From Cryphonectria parasitica EP155 (lineage: Eukaryota; Ascomycota; Sordariomycetes; Diaporthales; Cryphonectriaceae): a stretch of 64,000 bases of DNA. The translations under genes were made by a program, and so were the position numbers. Each line of letters begins with the position of its first letter. Position 1 is the first letter of the stretch. Under the pieces are notes generated by a model. That model was not told the DNA's origin. It did not search any database and worked only from the letters and a program-made list of their open reading frames with translations. Below, piece after piece: positions 11,001 through 22,471 of the stretch. Location: the NCBI RefSeq assembly GCF_011745365.1, contig NW_024468912.1:3596001-3660000 (forward strand), read 5' to 3'.

Positions 11001-12085
11001 TCATCGTTGGTTGGGTCTGCTTGCCCACTTCCATATGTCATCCTCAATATCTCCTCACCTCCCGTTGGTTTTGACATTGCAAAGTTTTTAGGAGGGCGAG
11101 TAACCTGCTTCTGAACTCTCACTCGCACATTATGCTCGATGAATTCCCGCTTGGTACGATCAAAGTAGAGATAGGGCGACTGTTGGGCACTGTTGAATTG
11201 TCTAGACCTGTCCTCAAATTTGTCGCCAGTCTTGACCAGTCGCAAAACCATGTCCTGGTATAGCGGGACTGGCATACGGCATGCTCTGTACGCCAGTGCA
11301 TAGTGCATGGGCGTATTTCCTTCGCCGTCGCTTGCGGCAATGCACCGAGGCCTGGCAACCCTGATGAGAAACTGAAGGAAGTGTAACGTGATCGAGAGGT
11401 CCAAGGTCATTGTCTTCGGCACCCGAGTCGCTTTCCGCCGTTGGCTGAGTTTTAGGTAGTCGTCCACAGCTTCGGGAATGTGTTTCTTGAAGATGTAGTG
11501 CAGACAGTTGGCTCCACCGCTATCTTGATCATCGAGAAGGTCAGGGAGGTGACTGTTGTAATAGTTCTTGATAATGAAGTGGATGAAGTCGGCATTTTGG
11601 TTCTCGAAAGCTCTTGTCAAGATAGGATCCTCTGGTGAGTCCACACTCTGCGCGCCTCGCTTCTTGCGCTCATGGAGAAGATGTTCAACGACCACCCTTG
11701 GCTGCATCTTGTCTGGCAGTTGAGTGAAGCCATCGTCGTCGAAATTGAATGCTAGTCTGTGCAGTATTGTGGGGCATGTCTTGTCGCGGCGGTCAAACTC
11801 GGTCAGAGAGGCTTTCTCTCTCCGGTCTAAAGCCCTCGTACCCGGCTTCCAGTCGTCGTCGTGCTGCTCATTGTCACCATCCCAATGCACCTCTTCACTG
11901 ATCAGACGCTTCACGACGTTCCTCCACCGATCATGCAAAGAAAGCTCATACCACTCATCGCTGTCCCTATCATCCAACAGTCGCCCGTCCACATGATCAT
12001 CCTCGGCGCCAGAATCGAGTGGCTCGTTAATATCAGGCGCGTCTAATTGGATGGGTGGTGCATCCACGTCGAAAACGCTCATCAT
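8095..12085 (-). CDS. Ankyrin-type/subtilisin (peptidase S8) protein
   Basis: This is a multi-exon gene. Exon 1 (10,393-12,085) encodes an acidic N-terminus and ankyrin-like helices (GGANCLHYIFKKHIPEAVD; GEGNTPMHYALAY). Introns with canonical signals are 10,292-10,392 (GTACGT, GCTGAC branch), 9,760-9,860 (GTAAGT), 9,449-9,572 (GTGAGT) and 9,079-9,148 (GTAAGT, GCTAAC). They join segments such as DKNLYFDATNLKGK, GVRKIIRLIVEED and DWRKWDLSTDVI. The C-terminal S8 domain has the Asp in VALIDDGVD (only after splicing), the His in HGHGTIMA and the Ser in GSSVATALAAGLA, so all three triad residues are present. A frame change of one base between about 10,111 and 10,160 needs one further intron (length 1 mod 3; candidates unclear) or is a frameshift. 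Size is about 1,180 aa. S8 domains are known effector modules of fungal NLR-type proteins; no NACHT domain is seen here. Confidence 0.85.
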
Positions 12086-12621
12086 TCCCGAGCCAAGGAT
12101 ATCTAGTACCCCTCGTGGACGTCTCCAGTCCGCTCAGTCTTCCAAGAGCAACGACTCTTCCGGTAATAAGTTCAGAGCAAGCAAGATCGTCAGAATTTCA
12201 AGCTGCGGCAAGCGACCACATCCACGTATCGCGAGGCACTTGAGAGTCTGCATTCGAAGAAGTAGTTTGAGGGGCAGTCATGCGCAATCGCCTTCCTTTA
12301 CAGTTCTAGGGTTGTTTCTCATCAGTGCGGTTGCACTGTTGTAATCCTTAGCAATAGTCCGCGTAGTGACCGGACAGGTTCCGTAAAAACCTGACGCTAC
12401 ACGCTTCAGCTCGCTCATCAAGGGCATAGTGGCTGACTCGATCACTACAGTACAGTGCGAGATCATCTGCCAATTCAATGTCCCCCGCAGCCTCATTGCA
12501 CTCAGAATCTTACATACAATCTGGGACATCTGTATGGTAGAAGTCGTCTGATTAATGTCCGTTTTGCTATCCAGATGAGCCTGTCAGGGCTTTTGCCCAT
12601 CCCTTGAAACTGTTCCGTGTA
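12086..12621 (-). other. Spacer with a possible extra 5' exon
   Basis: An 83-codon minus-strand ORF (12,278-12,529) containing PLMSELKRVASGFYG and TIAKDYNSATALMRNNPRT looks protein-like. It could be a first exon of the S8 gene or a separate small gene. No clear donor links it to 12,085, so it is not called. A short Leu-rich frame near 12,130-12,210 is also protein-like. Confidence 0.35.
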
Positions 12622-13536
12622 TCAATGAGGCGCAGATTGCTTGACCCCGTCGACATACAAACTATACATGGTGCAAATCCAGAGGCTGTCCAGATCCGTT
12701 GCTCCCAAGTTGTCTGAATCAATCACTTTGTTGCCATTCAGACAATTCAAGGGGGGCTCCTGCACACTGAAATGGACGGGATCGTCCGAAGATCGAGTTG
12801 AGCCAAGAGACGTTATGCCGGAGGCAAGATTCGGCGTCACTTCGATCTGAGGAATCATCTCGAAATCATCATCGTTGTCACGCTCGAGTAGCATGACGAT
12901 GGTGAGCTGTGTCGGGATCCCAGACCTCTGCGACTCGTTCTCAGCAAGTGTGAACCTTGCCTGATAATGATCTCCCCACTCCAGGTCCGCAGGATTGTCG
13001 CCCGTCACAATGGTATGGAACTTGACGTCCTTGGATATATTGTGTTCACCTGATGCGGTGAGGCCGGAACTGCCAGCGACGACGGGTGGGTTGATGTTGA
13101 ACGATACGTTGAATTTGGAGGCCTGGTTCTGAATGGTCTCTCCCATCCTGCTTTGGCCCTTTGGCCGCACCTCAGCGACAGTTGGGCCCACCGCGCCGGG
13201 ATGTCTTGACCTTGACCGGAACTCAAAAAGGACGTCGGCGTCCTTGATCCGTGTTCCACGTCGTGAGAAGAACGTAAGGTCGTAGACGAGAAGTGTGGCT
13301 CGCTTGTCAGATTGTGCGCCCACGTGTCCGTGGATTATAGCCCTGGCTTCGCAACCCACAGTTGAATGCGGGCTTTCTTTTACGAAGACCACCGTGTAAA
13401 GCGGACACAGTCCTCCTCTGAAGCATGCCCTCTTTGTTATGCACATGATATCCTGATTGTCATGGTTTCAGTCTCAGTTATGCCCTGCCCAGATGAAAGC
13501 GTCTTCTTAGACTCGACTCACCTCCGTCTTGCCCAT
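12622..13536 (-). CDS. Unknown 281-aa fungal protein beside the NLR locus
   Basis: Two exons are inferred. A 15-nt first coding exon (13,522-13,536, MGKTE) joins in phase across a 68-nt intron (donor GTGAGT, acceptor AATCAG) to 12,622-13,452. A longer upstream ATG (13,657) would enter the second exon out of frame, so the short start is preferred. The product is soluble, beta-rich and without signal peptide or membrane segment. Recognisable stretches include LLVYDLTFFSRRGTRIKDADVLFEF and WGDHYQARFTLAENE, suggesting beta-sandwich strands. I do not recognise the family. The gene is in tandem with the S8 gene and head to head with the NLR gene, which suggests shared control. Confidence 0.7.
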
Positions 13537-14169
13537 GCTGACTGACTAAGGGTAAAGTGAAGGCTTCAGGATTCACAGAGTCCTCCAGGCCTTGATCTGA
13601 TTCTAGCTCCACATCTTCCTCACTCTGACTGAGCCAAATATCTTGCTCCTCAGCCATTGTTTGCTCGCGCGCGGTGATTTAGTGGTCTATCACTCCATGT
13701 TCTCAAGAGCACGGAGACAGAACTTGGATGAAACGAAATCAAGCACCATTTGAAAGGCTCTGTTGAATGACATGGGCGTGTCTAAGCAGCTAGAGCCTGC
13801 TGCACTATTGCTACGTAAAGTCTCACCACACAGTGCAACGTAGGATCCGGAGACTACGGAGACGCCCATCTTCGAACAAGTCGTAAGCGCTAATGCAAGT
13901 GAGTACTGCACCACGTCAAGGCTGCTGAACAAGCAGCCAAGAGTCCCCTCATCTAGGACCTTATGCCGTTCTGCTCGGGCCTACTGTGCTATGCCTCCAA
14001 GATCGACTACGCATCGCACAGAGTCGCGTCAGAGACGGATTTGGCTTGAACGCCTTCAAACCGCGGAGGAGCCAGTCTTTTATGTTATACTCGACAAGAA
14101 CATATTGATAGAAACTGGCCGAATGAAGAAACTTGATAGGAAGTCAAGTGGGGGATCATTCCAGGCAAC
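13537..14169. promoter_or_regulatory. Divergent intergenic region of the unknown gene and the NLR
   Basis: About 0.63 kb separates the start of the minus-strand 281-aa gene from the plus-strand receptor, so both promoters must lie here. An alternative upstream ATG for the minus gene is at 13,657. No clear TATA box was seen. Confidence 0.5.
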
Positions 14170-17100
14170 ATGCCCACTGAAAGCAGCATCAGGATCGCGA
14201 TACCGAGTGTTCAAGACACTATGGGAACCGATGAGAGTGATAACGGTCCAAGTGCAACCTCTCGCATAGAGGGCCTAGGCAAGGAAGACTCCGTTGGATC
14301 TTCTCATGAAGGCGTCAAGTTGGAATCAATAACGGAGCCCAGCTCGAGTACAGAGGATGAAGACGAGGAACCGTTCGAGATTGAGTAAGCACATACTCTG
14401 AGTCTAAAGGTACTCTATATTGTGTGAAACAATATGCAAATGCTAAATATAGTTTCATGAAAGTATCGTTCACGTTAGAGGGGCTCCAAGAGAGGAGCAC
14501 CTCGTCGGTCTGTCCCTACTCACAGACTCGCTCCCCGAGGATTCTCGAAAGAGAGTTTGTATTCGAGACAACTATCTCAAGCATGTTGAACGAAGATGCG
14601 GAGTTTACTACTCAATACATCGAAGTCAGGGCTCGTCAGTTGCTCAGCGGTCTCAGGTATTTTCGGCAGTTCGGCGCCCAGGTACGAGCCAGTGTCTATA
14701 TGAATTTGTGGAGCATCACGTATTGACGCAAGACTATCAAGCGTACCCGAAGAGCAATCATAGTCGTGGCGTATGACATTGGTGCCATAGTTTTCAAGCA
14801 GGTGAGGGCCGTCAAACATGTAGCAACAACGAGATGCATCTTCAAGATCAGTCTACGAGTTACTAACAAAGCCCTGGCAGGCTGTCTCAATTGCATCTGC
14901 ACACGATAGCGAATATGATGATATCTTTACAAGCATCGCGCGAATTGTGAGTCATTGATGTCTATTCCCGACATCTCCTCTTTACACACAGAAAACACGC
15001 TTCTAAACTACTCAGCTAAACAGTCTTAGGTCTTTGTCGGTTGTTTCCAGCGTGGAGATGAGCGTCAACTGGGACTCAAAGTCCTGACCTTTCTCAATGT
15101 CGATCACGATGCAGAATGGGTACCATGCGTCACTCTTTTAGCAGTACAGAACCTCGTGTCTGCGATACGAGCATCTAATGGAGCATTCCTAGGCTCTAAG
15201 ATCTCGCTACGGAGCAGGATCTTCAGCTTGTATGCAGGCCCCTCGGGGAAGCGCATCCATTGGGTAAGATGGCTTTTAATCATCGACGAGACTGCAAAGA
15301 CTGACATGGACAAACAGGCCTTGGACCACTCTACGGCAACCCTTGGCCTGTCAACCGAGCTATCTCTGCAAGAAAAGAGTGATGGCCTGGTTTCTGAGGC
15401 GTTTCCCTCTCTTGCAGAAAACATATGCGATTCAATAGATAGTAAGTCGCCAAATCTCCCAATCTACCATTGTCTGCATGAGCGAAGGCTATTGGCTGAC
15501 ATTAATGGCAGGCTGGAGGCTTTTGGAACCGTCAAAAGTTGCTCTGGAGCGGACAGTGATGTACCTCGTCCCACCCGAGGTTCAGATGCTGTCAAAATCA
15601 CCATCGCGAGCTCATCCGGTGCTCTCGAGTTCGGCTCACCAATCCTGGTTCCTGTGTCCAGGCATTCAGTTGCTATTGCTCGATGGTCCCGACACTAAAG
15701 CAACTACGGAAGCTGCCGAGCAGATTGGTCTGGACTGGGTCAGAAAGCAGCAGTCAATCTATCAGTACTATCCTCGCTTTGTCCAGTTCCGATTTTCCTC
15801 TTCCGACCCTTTGAGAAATTCAATGGCGCCCATGTGTGCTGCATGCATTTTGCACTTTTCGAAATTGACAACGTTGGACACACGATTGTCTCAACAACTG
15901 CTGCAGGACCAGTACAAACTACAGAACGCCTGGACGGATGACGATCTGTTGAGACTGGCACTGCGTGTAGGTCTGTGGATGGAAACCGATACCCCGCTTA
16001 TTCTTCATGGCTTGGATGAGTGCGAACCACGCAGCCGCAGAAGGTTCTTGGCAATGCTGAGTGAACTTGCCAGCAAGTCCGAGGAGCCTTTCAAGATCAT
16101 CTTAACGGCGAGCAAGCCCGGGATGCTGACGGCTAAAATTCTGCGTGATGAGCTCAAAACATCGACCGAGGTGAAGCTCCTCGAGTACACGGTTGCACCC
16201 GAAGACATCACTGATACTCATGCAAACGAAGAAGGGAAAGAAGTCTTACTTGCGCGTCTGGTGCCCAAAGACTTACCTGAGTCAAGTATACGCACGACTT
16301 TGGAGAGACTGGATTCCTTGAGCCACGGCACTCTGCCCAGAATTCTACGTATAGCTGAGACTTATTCGAAGTGGCCTGAAGAACAATCTCGAGACAATCT
16401 GATCGCATTCATCGACATAATTGAAGGCATCCAGCCGTTGTCAACACCTGGCGACATCCTGTCGAAGATCTTGCGGTCTCTTCCAGATCAAGAATGGCTT
16501 GGAATTGTCCTAGCGTGGATATTGTCCGCGCAACGCCCTCTTACCTTGATGGAACTCTCAGCCATTCTCTCTTTCGGCACCAACGGCGACATTAGCCAGT
16601 GGGAAACCTCACCTGACGATGAAACCATCCAACAGAACTTGAGACAAATCAAGAAGCGAATACGCGGCTTTCTATATCTGGATGGAGACCAAACTCGCAT
16701 TCGCTCCGACGTGCTCGAGTTACTCGACAAGAACGCCGAAGAGTACTGGGAAACAATCAAGAAGCGAGCGCCAGAGAACACAGCGAAATTCTTACTTGAG
16801 TATCTCAGGCTCCCAGCAACGCAAGAACGTCTCAATGATCTGTACCGAAGGTACGAGGAGCGTCTCCAGCGGTCGGGAGACGCAATCACCCCACCAATCA
16901 GTACAGACGGGCGAGACATCATCTTTTACGCAGTACATGCATTGCCACACCATCTATCAAATATCAAGATTCCAGCTGAGACTGAAGACCGAATGAGGGA
17001 CCCGTCTGGACCATACAGACCATGGGCTCAAGTCTACTGGGCCATGTCTAATCCGTTCTCCCGTGCACCAAAGGGGCCTTCCAGTTCGGCTTGGAGCGCT

Positions 17101-20066
17101 TGGAGGTCCAGCGCGGAGTTTGGACCTCCAAATTTGGTAATGTTGCGTGCTGCCGATGAGGAAGACGGTAACGAGACATCAATACAGGGTATTTTGCGGG
17201 CTGTGAGGGCGAATAATGAAGACCTGGCACTCATTCTCGCTGAAGAGGTCGTTTCAGCTGTCAAGTCGAAAAGCACAACACCGCAAGAGACTATAAGATT
17301 TCCGCCGCCGGTCTTGTGGCGGGCTACGTGGCTCGGAATGGATCGTCTGCTGGAATTCCTGCTGCGATGTGGTGAGCAACCGGACGACCAATCCGCCGCT
17401 AGTAGCCCGTCTCTGCTGTATATGGCTTCTCGATTGGGCTTCTCAAAGATTGTCCACGTGCTCCTCAACCACAACGCTGATTTGAGGGTGAGGGATGAGG
17501 AGGAGGCCACGCCGCTCTCCATCGCCTGTTCGCACGGACATATTGACGTTGTCAAAATGCTTCTGGAGAAAGATCCCACCATGCTGGACATTCCGCAGCC
17601 AGACACACCCTTATACACAGCAGCGTTATGGGGCTCTTGGGACATTGTGGAACTGCTCCTCAGACTGGGCGCAGATCCAAACCTGACAGCTAACGGCAAA
17701 GTGCCAAACCCATCTAATGATGATCTTTATGAGAACAAATGGACTCCTATCACCGCGGCTTGTGACGAAGGCTTTTTGAAAACAGTGCGAAGCCTCCTCA
17801 CCCACGACGCCGATCCTAACACAACCGGGCCATCAGGCTACGGTACGTGTCTTTGGTTCGCAGCAATCGAAGCCAGCAGCGTCGAGATGGTGGAAATGCT
17901 GCTCGAGCACGGAGCTGATGCCAATCATCAAATTTTGGATCCGCCAATATTAATGGACATCATTAAAAAAGACCGAATTCCGGAGAAGACCAAGATTGAG
18001 ATCTGTGAACTCCTTATTCGGCACGATCCTCCCGTGGACTTGGACAGAAGAAATGCACACGGAAGGACACCGTTGATGATTGCTGGCATTGCTGGAAATC
18101 AGGCTGCCGTGCAATGGCTGCTCGACAAGGGCGCCTCAATCGACGCTATTGATTCAGGGAACCACAGTGTCTTATTCCACGCAGTCGTGGAGCAGAACTG
18201 GGATGTGGTCCATCACCTCCTCAATCATCGCGAGAAACCACGCCTGAACCTAGTCTGTAGCCACGGCCAGACATTGCTAGAGATAGCCATGAACAACATC
18301 GACGAGCTCAAGATACTTCTAAAGGCCGGGGCCGACCCTAATTTTCTAAATAACAGACAGCAGACTCTTCTGAACGTCGCAGTCGCGGGTTGTAGAACGG
18401 AAGTTGTGAAATATCTGCTTGAGTCAGACAGACACATGGACGTACATCACCGCGACAAGATGAATTGGAGCCCCATCATGGACGCAGCAGGTTATGCGCC
18501 CCAGAAAGAGATTGCGCAAATGCTAATGGAGAGCGGCGCGAGCTTGTTGGATACAACTCCCACCGGATACAGTCCACTACACCTTGCCGCAGCGCATGCC
18601 CGGCCAGACATTTTGCAGGTGCTTCTCGAGTTTCACACGCACGACGACCTTATGCGGCGTAGTACAGACGGACGGACACCGTTGCTAGCTGTCCATGACC
18701 TTTTAGGCGAAGAAAGCCTCGAATGCATTCGCCTGCTAGTGCGCGCTGGTTCAGACATAAATGCTCAAGACTCAAAGGGCGAGACGTTGCTGACTCGATC
18801 GGCCCGGTTTGGCCAAAACAGTCGACACATTCAGAACTGGCTCCTTGCCCGGCCCAAAATCGACGTTCATTGCAAAACAGCATGGGGCTTGACAGCCCTC
18901 CATCACGCTTGCGCGTTTGGGGACATAGATCTGGTCAATATGTTAATCCACAAAGGGGCTGATGTCAACGTGACAGGCCTGAATTTTAGAAGCATGCCAC
19001 TCTTCGCTGCGTGCCTGCCGGTTAGAAGATTCCATCAGACTGACAATGTACCGGTCAGACTCGAAGATGCAGAGCGCATCGTGCGAACCCTGGCCGCCCG
19101 TGGTGCCGATGTCACCGCCACCAAGGGCATCTCGTTGTTCACTGCTCTATGCGCCGCCGCTCTTTGCGCGGGAGTTGGTACAATCAATTTCCTCCTCGAT
19201 AAGTCAGCATCTGTGCGGAGCCCTGATCCCTTGGGCCGTTTGCCGATACACTTTGCTGCTGCCAATGGCATCCGCAATTTCGAGACGATCGTGCTGGCTC
19301 ATGGTGAAGACATCATGATTCCCGACAACTTCAAGAAGAATGCGCTGCACTGGGCTGCGCAGTTCGGGAACGCAGAGACCGTCAAGGCAATCCTGCAGAA
19401 GCTCTCGCCAAAGGAAAAGAGGATATACGTAAACTTTGCGGACGCTGATGGCTGGACGCCGCTGGCTTGGGCCTCAAGGCAAACGGAGCCTAGCACTTGG
19501 GTGTGCTGGACAAAGTCCGAACCCCAGGATTATGAAGCCACTATGAAGTGTTTGATCGGACACGGTGCAGACATATCCGTGACGTTCCATATGAGCCAAG
19601 GTGTGGACGCGGAGGAGCTCACGCCATTGAAGATGGCGAAGAGAAGCGGGTTCGGTGAGGCTGTCATTCAACTTCTCACACCTAAAAATGTATTAGGCAA
19701 GGAAGCATCCGAAGAGCCTATGTACACATGCTTGAATGACTATTGCAACTTTTGTCTCAGTGTGAGTGCTCTTGGTCTCCTTTTCTGCTCTCTCTAAGCT
19801 TCCTTGGCGGTCATGGCCAAGCGGGTTGAGGCGGGAAGCCAAATAGCTGACTGGCATCCCTCAATAATCAGCAATGTCGGGGCATCATACACGAGTGTGA
19901 TATTTGCGACAAGGATCGGTACATTGTCTGCAGCAAGTGTTACCCAACAGCTTTGGTGGAACACCACATTCGAAGGTCTTCACACCTTCCATATACCGGA
20001 AAGGTACAAGCAGGAATTCGTGGCTCGATCATCACAATCCGTCACATCCGATTCGGTTGCCAATGA
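14170..20066 (+). CDS. NLR-type receptor: hydrolase-like / NACHT-like / ankyrin / ZZ finger
   Basis: Eight exons (14170-14384, 14453-14681, 14742-14801, 14881-14946, 15030-15263, 15318-15441, 15512-19761, 19872-20066) keep frame throughout and encode 1,790 aa. Introns have good donors and branches, for example TACTAAC at 14,861. Residues about 100-270 match the SesB-like alpha/beta-hydrolase N-domain of fungal NLRs (RAIIVVAYDIGAIVFKQ; IVFVGCFQRGDE). A NACHT-like core follows: P-loop position LLLLDGPDTKATT (about 364), Walker B LILHGLDECE (Asp478, Glu479), and a winged-helix stretch WILSAQRPLTLMELSAIL. About 20 ankyrin repeats span about 950-1700, for example TPLSIACSHGHIDVVKMLL. The C-terminus is a ZZ-type zinc finger (CNFC, CDIC, CSKC, then HH) split by the last intron. 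The nucleophile Ser and the P-loop Gly-Lys look lost. Confidence 0.88.
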
Positions 20067-20211
20067 CGAGGCGCCGACCTATACCGATAACACTGAAATG
20101 CCCGTTAATGAGTCAACGCCGGAGGGTGAGGAGACAGACTTCAATGGGAATGACATTGTAGAACTGGATCTGCCAGCATTGGATGATCTTGGCGGGTTGG
20201 ATGAGCTGTAG
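19872..20211 (+). other. Alternative acidic C-terminal tail of the NLR
   Basis: The frame containing the zinc finger stops at 20,064. Another frame runs on to 20,211 with an acidic, protein-like end (VELDLPALDDLGGLDEL). A further intron with donor GTACAA near 20,009 and an acceptor near 20,111 (AATGAG) would join finger to tail, but both sites are weak, so either ending is possible. Confidence 0.4.
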
Positions 20212-20847
20212 GGCGATGGGCGCGCCCCCATCTGTAAAATAAATATCATGAAGAAACCGAGCTTTTATGCATTCAAATTTGGTTCATCATTGCAAACCCA
20301 TCTCCTTTGTCTGGTAAGCATAGAAAATATCAAGGCTTTGAGCTACTACTTTAAGTTTTCTTACCTGTAAATCATCTGTCAAGCTTGCAGAGCTGTTCAT
20401 GCTGACAGACGTAATGGCATCCTTAATACCCTCACTCAAGCCCAAAGGCAACCCGCAGTCCATGATTAGCAAGCTGGGCCTCATACAAATGTTACTTTCA
20501 GTTCAACATCTTGCCAATTTCAGTATCAGGTCTCTCAGAAAGCATGCTCGGAATACCACGTCCATTGAAGGATGAACTCAACCTTCGTCTTCTGTCAATA
20601 TAATAAACTTGATTAAACCCATATGATAGTCATGTTCTCTGTTCGTATTCATCAAGAATTTTACAATTATGTGTGCAGGTACTATTAATTCCTCGATTTT
20701 GTTCTTAATAAACTTATATTTAAGTTACTACAATTGAACTGTCCCGTACTTTGTACAAGTCCATTAATACATGTGCTGTGCTGATGACCAATCACCGCAC
20801 ACCACACCTGTAAGAAAGAATATCTCGTACAACATACTACAGGATTC
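20212..20847. other. Convergent intergenic
   Basis: This is the 3' flank of the NLR (+) and abfB (-). AT-rich, with no gene seen. Confidence 0.6.
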
Positions 20848-22471
20848 TCAAGAAGCGAAGCCAGAGCTGATAACAAAGCTCACATCGTCATTGAACGAAG
20901 CAGTAGCGTCGAAAGTGTCCACACCACCATTGCTAGCGACGTAAAGTATGTCGTCGTAGTGGCGGAACCAGCGGGTCGGGTAGCTCCAGGAGCGGATGGA
21001 GTTGCCCTGGCCGTTCAGGGCGGCCAGAGGGCAGAAAGTGGCGTCCTCGGCGAACTGCTTGGTGCCGTCGTCGGCGTTGACGAGGAGCGCAAAGTCGTAG
21101 TGCCTGATGTAGCTGCCGGGGGTGTCGACGGACTCGAAGGAGTAGCAGCCGCTGTTGCCCAGGCCGGTCTGGACAATCCAGCTGGCCTCTTCCTTCAGGG
21201 TGGTGGCGCTGGACGTCGTCACAACCTGGGTGTTCACCGTCGTGCCGGTATGAGCAATGTAGCGCGTATCATAGCCGGGCGTGGTGACGCGCAGCGAGAT
21301 GGCCTCGCCGACCGTGATCGAAGGGCCGCCGATGAGCGACGTGACGGCGTAGCCGGCTGCCACGATGTTGGCCTGCACCTCGCTGTCCACAGTGTCGGAT
21401 GGGTAACCCGAGGTCATGACGCCCTCATAGAAGGTACCCTGGGCACCATTGCCTAAGCTGTGTGTCAGTCATATTTTCTCCTTTTCCTTTGCTCCCAAGT
21501 CTTTAGAAACTCCCCGAGGCGACCAGGTTTCAAATACATGCAAAGAAAAATGGAAACTGACTGTTATCACCGCCGATGCCCAAAATGATGGACCCTTCCT
21601 TGTACATGGGGTTGTAGCCAGAAGGCCGGACCCCGTTGTAGTATGTCGAGATAGAGCCAGAGGCAGCATTGGCACCGCGGATCTCCCACTCATTGGACTC
21701 TCCCTTGACGACGGCCGTGACGAAGCGGTAGTCGATGGACGGGTCGCCAGAGTTGTAGCCAGAGCTGGAGCCTGAGAACAGGCCGTTCTCCAGATCCGCC
21801 ATGATCCAGGGGCCATCGCCAGATCCATAGCCCCAGTCGGTGCAGTCGCCAAAGTAGACAGCCTCCATGTGACCATCGCCCGTGTCCGTGTTGCTCGTCT
21901 CGGCGTTGCCATAATCGAAACAGCATGCATCATTGTAGTGAGTACCGTCGAGGACGGCGTAGATGCCCTCAGCCGCATCGCCTGTGGCCACGTCGGTGGT
22001 ATAATCGATGCGGTAGCCCGTGCCGGGTGAGATAAAGACACCGTATGCCTTCTCGCCGTTCAGCGTCACTGGCGCGCCGATCGCGCTGGCCAGGTTGTCG
22101 TAGCCGTCGACATCTGGGCCGTCGAAGCCGCCGGGAGGAGCCTGGGTAAGGTGGTTACCGTGGCCGCTCTGGTCGTAGATGAGGGTGATGAGACACGTTG
22201 TGTTTGCGCAAAACGAGTCCTGGGCAGCGGCATTGGCCACTCCACCAGCAGACAGCGGTGAGATGGTGGTCGTGGCACCGTCCGAGCCTCGTGATATCTC
22301 GTACAGTTCGCCCGAGTAAGCGCTGTACAGGGCACGCGTGGTGCTGTGTGCAGCCACGCACGGTGTGCCGCCCGTCGAGTACAAGTCGCAGGGCCCAGCG
22401 GCCACAAGAGAGAAAGAGGCCGTGGCAACAATGCCTAGGCTCAGCCGTGAAAACACCTGCATGTCTGACAA
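20848..22471 (-). CDS. abfB: Secreted alpha-L-arabinofuranosidase B (GH54-CBM42)
   Basis: Two exons (21,562-22,471 and 20,848-21,452) join in phase 1 across a 109-nt intron (GTCAGT...TTAG). The product is 501-504 aa, the usual AbfB length. MQVFSRLSLGIVATASFSLV is a signal peptide; Met at 22,462 is the likelier start. The mature enzyme opens GPCDLYSTGGTPCVAAHSTT, as in Aspergillus AbfB. The GH54 nucleophile Glu lies in NEWEIRGANA (about residue 263) and the acid/base Asp in GIGGDNSNGAQG (about 302), just before the splice. A CBM42 beta-trefoil follows (about 345-504) with three repeats such as YIRHYDFALLVN and WFRHYDDILYV. It releases arabinose from arabinoxylan and arabinan outside the cell. 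Confidence 0.96.

Noticed and set aside
13522..13657. Upstream ATG (13,657) as the start of the 281-aa gene
   Set aside because: The 46-codon extension enters the main exon out of frame at the only good donor; the ATG at 13,536 is in phase.
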